Origin: Lachnospiraceae bacterium
GTDB lineage: Bacteria > Bacillota > Clostridia > Lachnospirales > Lachnospiraceae
NCBI GenBank assembly: GCA_017441295.1
Contig: JAFRYA010000043.1
Coordinates: 1 to 51,797 of the forward strand
Reading direction: 5' to 3'
Length of the DNA: 51,797 nt
The position numbers and the translations under genes were made by a program. Positions 17,395 to 26,483 of the stretch are shown one piece after another. The stretch's first letter is position 1; every line of letters starts with the position of its first letter. A model generated the notes under the pieces. It had not been told where the DNA came from. It saw nothing but the letters and a program-made list of their open reading frames with translations, and did no database searches.

Positions 17395-17424
17395 ATTATA
17401 TGCCTATCTAGTTATTATTGTCAA
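17395..17424 (-). promoter_or_regulatory. Consensus sigma-A promoter of lysine transporter
   Basis: On the minus strand TTGACA (17424-17419), 18-bp spacer and TATAAT (17400-17395): both hexamers are perfect. Transcription starts near 17388, just ahead of the L-box. No terminator is seen between pyrI and this promoter, so readthrough from the pyr operon is possible. Confidence 0.88.
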
Positions 17425-17453
17425 TTATTTATTTGGCCTTTTGTGCACTTTTT

Positions 17454-17882
17454 CTATACTTCAGGATTTTTCGCCTGGGTCTCGCAGTAAATGCACCTGT
17501 AGACCTGTTTCTCTTTATTGGTCAGCTTGAAGATATGCGGCAGCTCCTGCTCAGTCTGGGTAATGCACCTCGGGTTGTAGCACTTCAGTACATTTACCAG
17601 TCTCTCAGGCATGTCAATATTGAGCTTCTCGATCAGCTTCTCATTCTTGATGATATTTACTGTGGCGCCCGGATCAACATAGCCGATGATGTTCAGGTCG
17701 ACAGGAATGTCGGCATCGATCTTGATAATGTCCTTCTTGCCCATCTTTCTGCTGATAACGTTCTGGATGATAGCCACCGGAACGTCCAGTGATCCCAGGT
17801 TCAGCAGTTCATACAGCTGCATTCCCTTGCCTGCTGTAATATGGTCGATAACCACGCCGGTTTTGATTGAATCTACATTCAT
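17454..17882 (-). CDS. pyrI: Aspartate carbamoyltransferase regulatory subunit
   Basis: A 142-residue PyrI, the allosteric nucleotide-binding subunit of aspartate transcarbamoylase. The N-terminal allosteric domain is followed by a zinc domain with Cys101, Cys106, Cys130 and Cys133. ATG 17882 is preceded by AGGAGGCGGG and overlaps the pyrB stop (ATGA). It is the last gene of the operon. The presence of PyrI implies feedback control of the pathway by CTP/UTP or activation by ATP, as in the enterobacterial enzyme. Confidence 0.93.
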   Translation of the reverse strand: MNVDSIKTGVVIDHITAGKGMQLYELLNLGSLDVPVAIIQNVISRKMGKKDIIKIDADIPVDLNIIGYVDPGATVNIIKNEKLIEKLNIDMPERLVNVLKCYNPRCITQTEQELPHIFKLTNKEKQVYRCIYCETQAKNPEV

Positions 17883-18802
17883 ATTGTTCCCGCCTCCTTC
17901 AAGAGTTTCAGAATCAGAGCCATTCTCATATACTTGCCGTTCAGCACCTGCTTGAAATAGCATGCCCTCGGATCGTCATCTACCGCTACGCTGATCTCAT
18001 TAACACGCGGCAGCGGATGCATGATGCACAGGTCGTCCTTGGCGCGGGCGAGCTTCTTCATATCCAGCACGTAGGTATCCTTCAGTCTTAAATAATCCTC
18101 TTCGTTGAAGAATCTTTCTCTCTGAACTCTGGTCATGTACAGGACGTCGAGGTCAGGCATTACTTCCTCCAGGGATGTGGTCTGAACATATGGAATGCCG
18201 CGTTCTTTGAGCACGTCCTTCTTGACGTAGCTCGGCAGCTTCAGTTCATTCGGTGAAATGAGCACGAATTTGTTGCCTGTGTATCTGCACATTGCGTTGA
18301 TCAGGGAATGTACGGTACGGCCGAACTTCAGGTCGCCGCACAGACCAATGGTCAGATTCTCGAATGTGCCTTTCTCTCTGTAGATTGTGAGCAGGTCCGC
18401 GAATGTCTGTGTCGGATGGCAGTGTCCACCGTCGCCTGCGTTGATTACAGGGATTGTTGCGTTATTAGCCGCTACCAGAGCCGCGCCTTCCTTAGGATGG
18501 CGCATCGCGATAATGTCTGCATAGCAACTGACAACCTTTACGGTATCTGCTACGCTCTCGCCCTTGGCTGCTGAGGAGCTGTTTGCGGAAGAAACTGAAA
18601 TTACATTTCCTCCCAGTTCATACATAGCCGCCTCAAAGCTGAGTCTGGTACGTGTGGACGGCTCGAAGAACAGCGTTGCCAGCTTCTTTCTGTCACAGGC
18701 ATGGGCGTATTTGTCCGGATTGTCGATGATATCCAGGGCAACGCCTATCATGTCCTCAATTTCCTGTGTGGAGAAATCCACAATGTCAATGGCACTTCTC
18801 AT
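17879..18802 (-). CDS. pyrB: Aspartate carbamoyltransferase catalytic subunit
   Basis: A 307-residue PyrB joining carbamoyl phosphate and aspartate to carbamoylaspartate, step two of UMP synthesis. The carbamoyl-phosphate motif STRTR is at residues 49-53; HPTQTFADL and the aspartate-site HPLPR follow. ATG 18802 has AGGAG upstream; longer in-frame extensions run into pyrE and are not needed. It overlaps pyrI by 4 nt and lies one base from the pyrE stop. Confidence 0.95.
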   Translation of the reverse strand: MRSAIDIVDFSTQEIEDMIGVALDIIDNPDKYAHACDRKKLATLFFEPSTRTRLSFEAAMYELGGNVISVSSANSSSAAKGESVADTVKVVSCYADIIAMRHPKEGAALVAANNATIPVINAGDGGHCHPTQTFADLLTIYREKGTFENLTIGLCGDLKFGRTVHSLINAMCRYTGNKFVLISPNELKLPSYVKKDVLKERGIPYVQTTSLEEVMPDLDVLYMTRVQRERFFNEEDYLRLKDTYVLDMKKLARAKDDLCIMHPLPRVNEISVAVDDDPRACYFKQVLNGKYMRMALILKLLKEAGTI

Positions 18803-18803
18803 A

Positions 18804-19448
18804 TTATTTTGCTCCTCCGATCCAGCTCTCATCTGACGGATTGTCCCTGAAAGCCAGCAATCTCTTAATATCTGCTTCTTTAATGTATCCGCATTCAGCG
18901 GCCACCTGGGCAATGGTGTCGAAGTTTGTCAGGGAATGATTCTCGGTGCCTGCTGCCGCGATGCGCTCTAAGCCCTTCTTCATTCCATATGTAAAGATTG
19001 AAACGATTCCCAGCACCTCTGCGCCTGCTTCTCTTAATACATTAACTGTATCGATCGCGCTGCCGCCGGTGGAGATCAGGTCCTCTACTACAACAACCTT
19101 GCTGCCCGGATCCAGTCTGCCCTCAATCTGGTTGTTCCTGCCGTGGTCCTTGGCGCCTGAGCGTACATAACCCATCGGCAGACCCATCAGATGCGCGGTA
19201 ATGGCAGCGTGCGCAATGCCTGCAGTCGATGTGCCCATAAGCACTTCGCACTCAGGATAATAAGTCTCTATCAGTGTCTTCAGTCCGTTTTCCACGTCAT
19301 TTCTGACCTCCGGCGCGGTCAGGGTCAGGCGGTTATCGCAATAAACCGGGCTCTTGATGCCGCTGGCCCATGTAAATGGCTCTTCCGGGCGGAAAAATAC
19401 AGCTTTGATCTTCAGCAGATCTTCAGCAATTACTCTCTCGATGTCCAT
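18804..19448 (-). CDS. pyrE: Orotate phosphoribosyltransferase
   Basis: A 214-residue type I phosphoribosyltransferase converting orotate and PRPP to OMP. The PRPP-binding motif [13 protein letters not shown] spans residues 118-130. AAGGAG precedes ATG 19448. The protein is in the usual size range. It sits between pyrF and pyrB in the operon. Confidence 0.95.
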   Translation of the reverse strand: MDIERVIAEDLLKIKAVFFRPEEPFTWASGIKSPVYCDNRLTLTAPEVRNDVENGLKTLIETYYPECEVLMGTSTAGIAHAAITAHLMGLPMGYVRSGAKDHGRNNQIEGRLDPGSKVVVVEDLISTGGSAIDTVNVLREAGAEVLGIVSIFTYGMKKGLERIAAAGTENHSLTNFDTIAQVAAECGYIKEADIKRLLAFRDNPSDESWIGGAK

Positions 19449-19466
19449 TAGTCTTCTCCTTTTCTA

Positions 19467-20168
19467 TCAATCAACGAATTCACGTATGCATCTCTCATAT
19501 GCAGCCACAGGGTCTTCTGCCTGGGTGACCGGTCTGCCGACTACAATGTAATCACAACCCTCAGCCTTGGCCTTTTCAGGGCTCATTATCCTCTTCTGGT
19601 CGTCGCCGGCGCTCTCCGGGAAGCGGATGCCCGGTGTCACAGTGAGGAAAGCATCTCCGCATCTGTCATGTACCAGTCTGGCCTCCAACGGTGAGCAGAC
19701 AATTCCGTCCAGCCCTGCGTCCCTCGCGTTTTCGGCGTAGTGCATAACTACTTCGCCAATAGGCTCCTTGATCAGCAGGTCTTCCTCCATCGCTTTCTGG
19801 TCGGTAGATGTCAGCATTGTGACGGCGATCAGGAGCGGCCTCGTGCCGTCTGCTCTGGTCAGTCCTTCCAATGCGGCCTTCATCATTTCCTTAGTGCCCG
19901 CAGCGTGGACGTTTACAATGTCCACATCCAGGTCTGACAGTACCTTCATAGCCTTCTTGACTGTGTTAGGAATGTCATGCAGCTTGAGGTCCAGGAAAAT
20001 CTTATGGCCTCTGGCTTTTATTTCTTTAACAATGTCATTTCCTGCAGCATAGTAGAGTTCCATGCCGATCTTGACGAACGGCTTGCGGCTGCCCTGGAAC
20101 TTGTCCAGAAATCTCAGGGTATCTTCTTTGCTGCTGAAATCACATGCAACTATTACGTCCTTTCCCAT
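19467..20168 (-). CDS. pyrF: Orotidine 5'-phosphate decarboxylase
   Basis: A 233-residue type 1 OMP decarboxylase, the last step to UMP. The catalytic cluster DLKLHD occupies residues 60-65 (Asp60, Lys62, Asp65), and VNVHAAGT and the C-terminal phosphate-binding VVGRPV are in place. Its ATG overlaps the pyrD stop by one base (TAATG). Confidence 0.95.
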   Translation of the reverse strand: MGKDVIVACDFSSKEDTLRFLDKFQGSRKPFVKIGMELYYAAGNDIVKEIKARGHKIFLDLKLHDIPNTVKKAMKVLSDLDVDIVNVHAAGTKEMMKAALEGLTRADGTRPLLIAVTMLTSTDQKAMEEDLLIKEPIGEVVMHYAENARDAGLDGIVCSPLEARLVHDRCGDAFLTVTPGIRFPESAGDDQKRIMSPEKAKAEGCDYIVVGRPVTQAEDPVAAYERCIREFVD

Positions 20169-21079
20169 TAATGAGCTCCTCCGATTATATCTGAAAGTTT
20201 ATTGATTCCGTATTTGTCCATTGCTGCCGGCAGCGCCTCGATTATCTTTTTTGAGGCGAACGGATCAGTGAGGTTGGCCGCGCCGACTTCTACAGCAGTG
20301 GCTCCTGCCAGCATCATTTCGATGACGTCCTCAGCAGTGGTGATGCCGCCCATTCCCACAACAGGAATCTGTACAGCGTCATATACCTGGTAGACCATTC
20401 TGAGTGCCACAGGGAATACTCCCGGGCCTGAATAGCCGCCCATTTTATTTGCCACAACAGGCTTCTTGGCCTTCAGGTCAATGCGCATGCCCAGCAGAGT
20501 ATTTATCAGGCTGATGCCGTCAGCTCCCGCGTCTTCGCAGGCCTTAGCTATGGAGACGATATCCGTAACGTTAGGCGTCAGCTTAATGATTACCGGCTTG
20601 GTCGTTACTGCCTTCACTGCCTTGACTATGGCTGCTGCCATCTCAGGGTCTGTGCCCAGCGCCATGCCGCCTCCGTGCACGTTCGGACAGCTGATATTGA
20701 CCTCGATCCAGCCGATCTGGTCTTCTTTGTCTATTTTCTCGCAGTTGCTTACGTATTCCTCTATCGAGAAGCCGCCTATATTGGCCATTATCGACTTATT
20801 AAAGCACTTGCGGGCCTTCGGCAGTTCCTCTGAAATAACCCTGTCTATGCCCGGATTCTGCAGTCCAACGGAGTTGATCATGCCTGCCTGACACTCGGCG
20901 ATCCTCGGTGTAGGATTGCCGAAACGCGCTTCCCCGGTGGTTCCCTTGAAGGAGAAACTGCCCAGGATATTGATGTCATAAAGTTCCGCGAATTCGTATC
21001 CGTAACCGAATGTACCTGAGGCAGGGATTATCGGATTGTCCAGCGTTATGCCGCACAGGCTTACCTGCGTTCTGTCCAT
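20168..21079 (-). CDS. pyrD: Dihydroorotate dehydrogenase, NAD-linked class 1B
   Basis: A 303-residue FMN-binding catalytic subunit oxidising dihydroorotate to orotate. The active-site cysteine is Cys131 in NISCPN, marking class 1; the pyrK gene next to it marks class 1B, which passes electrons to NAD through FAD and [2Fe-2S]. AAGGAGGAG precedes ATG 21079, and the gene overlaps the end of pyrK by 19 nt. Confidence 0.95.
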   Translation of the reverse strand: MDRTQVSLCGITLDNPIIPASGTFGYGYEFAELYDINILGSFSFKGTTGEARFGNPTPRIAECQAGMINSVGLQNPGIDRVISEELPKARKCFNKSIMANIGGFSIEEYVSNCEKIDKEDQIGWIEVNISCPNVHGGGMALGTDPEMAAAIVKAVKAVTTKPVIIKLTPNVTDIVSIAKACEDAGADGISLINTLLGMRIDLKAKKPVVANKMGGYSGPGVFPVALRMVYQVYDAVQIPVVGMGGITTAEDVIEMMLAGATAVEVGAANLTDPFASKKIIEALPAAMDKYGINKLSDIIGGAH

Positions 21080-21801
21080 AATATCTCCTCCTTTTCAAGC
21101 ACCGGTCCGTCCTTGCAGATCCTCTTGTATCCTGTTACTGTCCTGCAGCTGCAGCCCATGCACGCGCCGAATCCGCAGCCCATACGCTCCTCGAAGCTGA
21201 ACTGACCGGATGTCTCCGTCCGCGCGTAAACAGCCCTCAGCATCGGCTCAGGACCGCAGGTGTAGAAATATGTATATCCCGGCTTCAGAGCATCTGTCAC
21301 GAAGCCCTTTACGCCCACGCTGCCGTCAGCGGTTGCGACAGTAACGCGGCAGCCTAAGGCCTCAAATTCATTAACATAGAAGATTTCTTCCTTAGTGTTA
21401 AAGCCCAGGATGACGCTGACATCCTTTCCCTCACTGATAAGGGTTCTGGCCAGGAAATACATTGGCGGAATGCCCGCGCCGCCGCCTATGAGCACAGGTC
21501 TCTCTCCGGACTTCGCTGTGTCATAGCCATTTCCAAGAGCGACCAGGGTATCCATGCCCTGGCCCGGCTGCATTTCGGACATCTGCTCTGTGCCCTGTCC
21601 GACAGCCTTGTAAATGACAGTCAGCTCATCTCCATTTACGTCACAGATGGAAATCGGGCGTCTTAAATATTTACCCTCCAACGCGAAATTTACGAACTGT
21701 CCGGGTCCCTTTACATCCGAGAGGTCGCCCCTCAGCTTCATCTCGAAAGTGTTTAAGGCTATTTTTTTATTTGAAATAATAGTCAGTCTGGTATCTTTCA
21801 T
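21061..21801 (-). CDS. pyrK: Dihydroorotate dehydrogenase electron-transfer subunit
   Basis: A 246-residue FAD/[2Fe-2S] protein that links PyrD to NAD. RRPISIC (residues 47-53) binds FAD; cluster cysteines are at 209, 214, 217 and 229. ATG 21801 lies one base after the carB stop and has no clear ribosome site, so translation is probably coupled; a TTG four codons earlier is possible but overlaps carB. Confidence 0.94.
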   Translation of the reverse strand: MKDTRLTIISNKKIALNTFEMKLRGDLSDVKGPGQFVNFALEGKYLRRPISICDVNGDELTVIYKAVGQGTEQMSEMQPGQGMDTLVALGNGYDTAKSGERPVLIGGGAGIPPMYFLARTLISEGKDVSVILGFNTKEEIFYVNEFEALGCRVTVATADGSVGVKGFVTDALKPGYTYFYTCGPEPMLRAVYARTETSGQFSFEERMGCGFGACMGCSCRTVTGYKRICKDGPVLEKEEILWTERR

Positions 21802-21802
21802 A

Positions 21803-24800
21803 TTACGCGTCAATTGTTGAAATGGTTAATGTGGTTTCTTCAAGTACATCCAGGAGCACCCTGAGAGTATCCAGAGAAGTGAACATTGTGGTGTTGTTCT
21901 CTGTTGCGAGGAGCCTGATCTTGGCGCCGTCACTCTCTGTTGAGTCGTTCGCGATCTCCCTGGTGTTGATCACATATGCAATGTGACCCTGGCGGATAGC
22001 GTCCGGAATATCCTGGCTGCCGTCGCTGATCTTATTCAGGACGTGTGTTCTGATGCCGTTGGCTTTCAGGAATTCAGCCGTTCCCTTGGTTGCCTGGATA
22101 TTGAAGCCCAGGTTGTAGAATCTCTGGATGAGAGGCAGTGCCTCGTCTTTATCTTTGTCAGCGATTGTTACGAATACCGTGCCGTAATTCTTGAGGCTGG
22201 TACCTGAAGCCTGCAGGGCTTTGTAAAGAGCTCTGTTCAGCTTGTCGTCGTAGCCGATGGCTTCGCCTGTGGACTTCATTTCCGGTGACAGGTAAGCATC
22301 CAGACCCTTGATCTTGTTGAATGAGAATACAGGTACCTTGACATAGTAGCGCTTCTTCTCTTCCGGATAGAGGTCGAAGATTCCCTGCTCCTTAAGGCTT
22401 CTGCCAAGGATGACCTCGGTAGCAATATCGGCCAGTGAATAGCCGGTAGCCTTGGACAGGAACGGAACCGTTCTGGATGATCTCGGGTTAACTTCGATTA
22501 CATAAACGTCGTCCTTGCTGTCTACGATGAACTGGATGTTGAACAGGCCTTTAATGCCAATGCCCAGGCCCAGTTTCTTGGTGTACTGAAGGATGGTTCC
22601 CTTAACTTTATCCGAGATGCTGAATGACGGATATACGCTGATTGAGTCGCCTGAATGGATACCGGTTCGCTCTACCAGCTCCATGATGCCTGCTACGAAT
22701 ACGTCCCTGCCGTCGCAGATGGCATCGACCTCGACCTCCTTGCCCTGAATATATCTGTCAACCAGTACCGGTCTGTCTTTGTCGATTTCAACAGCGTTCT
22801 TGAGGTAGTGCCTGAGCTGTTCCTCGTTGGCTACGATCTGCATCGCGCGGCCGCCCAGTACAAATGAAGGACGGACGAGTACAGGATAGCCGATCTCGTT
22901 GGCTGCAGCCACACCCTCTTCGATATGGGTAACTGCCTGGCCTTTCGGCTGAGGTATATTCAGCTCGGTCAGCACCTTCTCAAAGCTGTCTCTGTTCTCT
23001 GCTTTGTCGATAGCGTCACAGTCCGTACCGATAATCTTAACGCCCCTTTTCATGAGCGGCTCTGCCAGGTTGATTGCAGTCTGGCCGCCAAGGGATGCGA
23101 TGACTCCGTCAGGCTTCTCGAAATCTAAGATGGCCATAACGTCCTCCGTGGTCAGCGGCTCGAAGTAGAGCTTGTCCGCGGTGGTGTAGTCAGTGGAAAC
23201 AGTCTCCGGGTTGTTATTTATGATAATGGCTTCATAGCCTTCTCTCTTGATACTCTGCACAGCGTGAACTGTGGAATAGTCGAATTCAACGCCCTGGCCG
23301 ATACGGATCGGACCTGCGCCGAGAACAACGATTTTCTTCTTATCTGTCAGTCTGGACTCGTTCTCGCCGGTGTATGAGGAATAGAGGTATGCGATGTATT
23401 TGCCTGTATGAAGGGTGTCAACCATCCTGAATACAGGAGTGATGCCGTTCCTCTTTCTCTTTTCGTAAACATCGGTCTCTTCCAGATTCCAGAATCTGGC
23501 GATGGCCCTGTCTGAGAAGCCCATAACCTTGGCCTTCTTGAGAACTGCTGTCTTGTTGATATTCTTCTTGAGCTCCTGCTCCATATCGATGATGTTTTTG
23601 ATAACCTCGAGGAATACAGGAGTGATCATCGTGATCTTGTAAAGTTCCTCAATGGATGTGCCTCTTCTGATCAGTTCAGCTACGGCGAAGATACCGTCAT
23701 CCCTGAAGGATGAGAGGTATTTCTTCAGCTCTTCTGTTTCTACTTCGTCAAATTTGCTCAGGTGGAAATGATCTACGCCGGTCTCCAGTGAGCGGACTGA
23801 TTTGAGGAAGCATTCCTCCAGGCTTGCGCCGATGCCCATTACCTCGCCTGTTGCCTTCATCTGTGTACCTAGAACGTTGCTGGCTGACGCGAACTTGTCG
23901 AACGGGAATCTCGGGAACTTGGCAATGAAATAATCCAGCGAAGGCTCGTTGGCTGCAGTGCCGCCTGCTACCGGGATTTCTTCCAGGCTCATGCCCAGAG
24001 CAATCTTGGCTGTAACTTTCGCGATAGGATATCCGCTGGCCTTGGAAGCCAGAGCAGATGAACGGGAGACTCTCGGGTTAACCTCGATCAGATAGTATTT
24101 GCTGGAATTCGGATCCAGCGCGAACTGTACATTGCAGCCGCCCTCGATCTTGAGCTCGCGGATGATCTTGATAGCTGAGTCGTTGAGCATCTTCATGTCT
24201 TCCGGTGACAGTGAAATGATCGGCGCTACAACGATGGAGTCGCCTGTATGTACGCCTACCGGGTCAACGTTCTCCATGCCGCAGATGGTAATGGCGGTGT
24301 CATTGGAGTCCCTCATTACCTCGAACTCGATCTCTTTATAACCTTTAACGCTCTTCTCGATCAGCACCTGATGTACCGGTGAGAGCTTGAATGCGTTTAA
24401 TCCGACTTCGATCAGCTCTTCTTCATTATCAGCGAAGCCGCCGCCTGTGCCGCCCAGGGTGAATGCAGGCCTGAGAACGACCGGATAGCCGATACGCTCA
24501 GCTGCTGCCTTGGCCTCTTCCAGATTGTAAGTAATCTCTGAAGGAATGACCGGCTCGCCGATGGATTCGCACATTTCCTTGAAGAGTTCTCTGTCTTCAG
24601 CCCTCTCGATACTGGAGCTGGATGTGCCGAGCAGCTCAACTCCGCACTCCTTCAGAATTCCCTTTCTCTCCAGCTGCATGGCTATATTCAGACCGGTCTG
24701 GCCGCCGATACCGGGAACGATAGCGTCCGGTCTTTCGTATCTTAAGATCTTGGCAATATATTCCAGGGTGAGCGGCTCCATATATACCTTGTCCGCGATG

Positions 24801-24976
24801 GACGTATCTGTCATGATCGTTGCCGGGTTGGAGTTGCACAGGATAACCTCGTATCCTTCTTCCTTTAATGAAAGGCATGCCTGTGTGCCGGCATAGTCAA
24901 ATTCAGCGGCCTGTCCGATAACAATCGGGCCTGAGCCGATGATCAGTACTTTCTTAACATCTGTTCTTTTACTCAT
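21803..24976 (-). CDS. carB: Carbamoyl-phosphate synthase large subunit
   Basis: A full-length 1057-residue CarB with two homologous ATP-grasp halves (about 1-400 and 545-930) and a C-terminal MGS-like regulatory domain. It forms carbamoyl phosphate from bicarbonate, ammonia and two ATP. The start has GGGAGGAA upstream and overlaps pyrC by 8 nt. The glutaminase subunit gene carA, normally adjacent, is absent from the operon and from the window, so it must lie elsewhere or ammonia must be used directly. Confidence 0.95.
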   Translation of the reverse strand: MSKRTDVKKVLIIGSGPIVIGQAAEFDYAGTQACLSLKEEGYEVILCNSNPATIMTDTSIADKVYMEPLTLEYIAKILRYERPDAIVPGIGGQTGLNIAMQLERKGILKECGVELLGTSSSSIERAEDRELFKEMCESIGEPVIPSEITYNLEEAKAAAERIGYPVVLRPAFTLGGTGGGFADNEEELIEVGLNAFKLSPVHQVLIEKSVKGYKEIEFEVMRDSNDTAITICGMENVDPVGVHTGDSIVVAPIISLSPEDMKMLNDSAIKIIRELKIEGGCNVQFALDPNSSKYYLIEVNPRVSRSSALASKASGYPIAKVTAKIALGMSLEEIPVAGGTAANEPSLDYFIAKFPRFPFDKFASASNVLGTQMKATGEVMGIGASLEECFLKSVRSLETGVDHFHLSKFDEVETEELKKYLSSFRDDGIFAVAELIRRGTSIEELYKITMITPVFLEVIKNIIDMEQELKKNINKTAVLKKAKVMGFSDRAIARFWNLEETDVYEKRKRNGITPVFRMVDTLHTGKYIAYLYSSYTGENESRLTDKKKIVVLGAGPIRIGQGVEFDYSTVHAVQSIKREGYEAIIINNNPETVSTDYTTADKLYFEPLTTEDVMAILDFEKPDGVIASLGGQTAINLAEPLMKRGVKIIGTDCDAIDKAENRDSFEKVLTELNIPQPKGQAVTHIEEGVAAANEIGYPVLVRPSFVLGGRAMQIVANEEQLRHYLKNAVEIDKDRPVLVDRYIQGKEVEVDAICDGRDVFVAGIMELVERTGIHSGDSISVYPSFSISDKVKGTILQYTKKLGLGIGIKGLFNIQFIVDSKDDVYVIEVNPRSSRTVPFLSKATGYSLADIATEVILGRSLKEQGIFDLYPEEKKRYYVKVPVFSFNKIKGLDAYLSPEMKSTGEAIGYDDKLNRALYKALQASGTSLKNYGTVFVTIADKDKDEALPLIQRFYNLGFNIQATKGTAEFLKANGIRTHVLNKISDGSQDIPDAIRQGHIAYVINTREIANDSTESDGAKIRLLATENNTTMFTSLDTLRVLLDVLEETTLTISTIDA

Positions 24977-26171
24977 TATTTTCCTCCCTGAAATATGCAG
25001 TATGTGAGCCGCAGACCGTCTTCATGCAGCGGGCTGCTGCCTCCCAGCCGTCAAACGGCGTTGAATGTCCCATTGATATAAACTTCGCGGAATCAATCTT
25101 TGTTCTTCCGCCTAATTCGAATACCGTGTAATCATCTGTAAACGGTATGTTAAATCTCTTCCTCGGATTGATGGCCATCAGCTCAGTCAGTCTGTCCAGG
25201 CTGATGATTCCTTCCTTAACCAGGTATGTGTAAAGCAGCGGGAAAGCTGTCTCTATGCCTGTTATGCCAAAGGCACTGCCTGCGAGCCCTCTGGACTTTT
25301 CCTCTGCGCTGTGAGGTGCGTGGTCCGTGGCGATCATGTCGATCGTGCCGTCCAGTAGTCCTGCCAGCAGAGCGTCTCTGTCGCTCTTGTCCCTGAGCGG
25401 CGGATTCATCTTGAATCTGCCCTCTTCCTGCAGGAACGAATCGTCCATCAGCAGGTAATGCGGTGCCGTCTCACAGGTAACATCCACACCTTCTGCCTTG
25501 GCCCTCCTGATGATGTCCACACTTTCCTTCGTGGAAATGTGGCAGACGTGATAGCCGCAGCCCGTTTCCCTGGCCAGCTCAACGTCCCTGGCGATCATTT
25601 CATACTCGCTGGCTGAGCAGATGCCTTTGTGACCATGAGCCTGGGCGTACGCTCCGTCGTGAATATATCCGCCTTTTAACAGGCTGTTGACCTCGCAGTG
25701 CGCTACGATCAGTTTACCCAGACGCTTGGCTTCTGTCATTGCCTGCCTCATCAGATCCGCGTCCTGAATGCCCTTGCCGTCATCAGAAAAGGCTATGCAT
25801 TTATCCTTAAGCGCGGCCATGTCTGACAGCTCTGTGCCGTCCTGGTTAATGGTAATGGACGCATATGGATGGATATTGATAACGCTGTCCCTGTCAATAA
25901 TCTCCTGCTGCAGGGCAATGTGCTCGGCCGAGTCCGGAACAGGCTTCAGATTAGGCATGGTGCACACATCTGTATAGCCTCCGGCTGCTGCCGCGCGACT
26001 GGCTGCGTAAATAGTCTCCTTATAAGAAAAACCCGGCTCCCTGAAATGCACATGCACGTCACAGAAACCGGGAAATAAAACGTATTCAAGAGCATCAGCC
26101 TTGCTCGCGCTAACTCGGATGCCCTCGGTCCTTGGGTCTATTTTCTTGTAGTTCAATGCAGAAGTTGTCAC
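24969..26171 (-). CDS. pyrC: Dihydroorotase
   Basis: A 400-residue class I (bacterial long-type) dihydroorotase that cyclises carbamoylaspartate. Metal-site DVHVHFREPG lies near residues 38-47, and the catalytic aspartate is in ATDHAPH. It starts at GTG 26171 with AGGAG 6 nt upstream. It is the first gene of the pyr operon, immediately after an attenuator-like terminator. The N-terminus is slightly short, lacking the usual first beta strands. Confidence 0.92.
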   Translation of the reverse strand: MTTSALNYKKIDPRTEGIRVSASKADALEYVLFPGFCDVHVHFREPGFSYKETIYAASRAAAAGGYTDVCTMPNLKPVPDSAEHIALQQEIIDRDSVINIHPYASITINQDGTELSDMAALKDKCIAFSDDGKGIQDADLMRQAMTEAKRLGKLIVAHCEVNSLLKGGYIHDGAYAQAHGHKGICSASEYEMIARDVELARETGCGYHVCHISTKESVDIIRRAKAEGVDVTCETAPHYLLMDDSFLQEEGRFKMNPPLRDKSDRDALLAGLLDGTIDMIATDHAPHSAEEKSRGLAGSAFGITGIETAFPLLYTYLVKEGIISLDRLTELMAINPRKRFNIPFTDDYTVFELGGRTKIDSAKFISMGHSTPFDGWEAAARCMKTVCGSHTAYFREENNE

Positions 26172-26184
26172 GTAACTCTCCTAT

Positions 26185-26208
26185 AAAAAAACCTGCTTCA
26201 TCAGCAGG
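26185..26208 (-). terminator. Attenuator-like terminator before pyrC
   Basis: Minus-strand stem CCTGCT/AGCAGG with a 5-nt loop and seven T residues, ending 13 bp before the pyrC start. As it lies inside the leader and not after a gene, it probably regulates the operon. Confidence 0.75.
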
Positions 26209-26227
26209 AATGAGTCGCACAAACGAT

Positions 26228-26277
26228 AAAGGAAAGCCTGGATCGCCATTCCCTTTTATGATTCAATCTTGCTGATA
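26228..26277 (-). promoter_or_regulatory. pyr leader hairpin and possible antiterminator
   Basis: The leader contains a hairpin AAAGGGAA/TTTCCTTT (26256-26228, one G-T pair) and, upstream of it, TATCAGCA (26277-26270), which can pair with TGCTGATG inside the terminator stem and would disrupt it. This is the usual logic of transcription attenuation. A classical PyrR-binding consensus was not recognised, and no pyrR gene is in the window, so the effector is unknown. Confidence 0.4.
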
Positions 26278-26309
26278 TCTCTGTATCACCTTAAAGATTT
26301 TCCTTGCCT

Positions 26310-26339
26310 ATATTACCATTGTATAAGGGCAAAGGTCAA
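26310..26339 (-). promoter_or_regulatory. Promoter of the pyr operon
   Basis: On the minus strand TTGACC (26339-26334), 18-bp spacer and TAATAT (26315-26310). The start near 26303 gives a leader of about 130 nt. The 26172-26483 gap is filled by this leader and the divergent his promoter. Confidence 0.65.
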
Positions 26340-26416
26340 TAAGCCCACATGTAAAAAATAAGCTCAAAAAACTGTCTAAAACATATAAATTTACCAAAGA
26401 TTGTGCATAGGATATG

Positions 26417-26445
26417 TTGACTTTACTGATTTAGCGTGCTAAACT
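26417..26445 (+). promoter_or_regulatory. Promoter of the histidine operon
   Basis: TTGACT (26417-26422), 17-bp spacer, TAAACT (26440-26445). The leader to the first gene is about 35 nt, too short for a T-box or peptide attenuator. Confidence 0.75.
26430..26443 (+). promoter_or_regulatory. Palindromic operator overlapping the his -10
   Basis: Perfect 6-2-6 inverted repeat TTTAGC-GT-GCTAAA covering the spacer end and most of the -10 hexamer. Position and symmetry fit a repressor site. The first gene of the operon encodes a TrpR-fold regulator, the obvious candidate to bind here. Confidence 0.65.
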
Positions 26446-26483
26446 ATGAAATCAAATCAGTGAATTAATTTGGAGGTTTTATT

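Noticed and set aside
26446..26483. T-box leader of the his operon
   Set aside because: Only about 35 nt separate the promoter from the first gene, and no T-box sequence or terminator is present.
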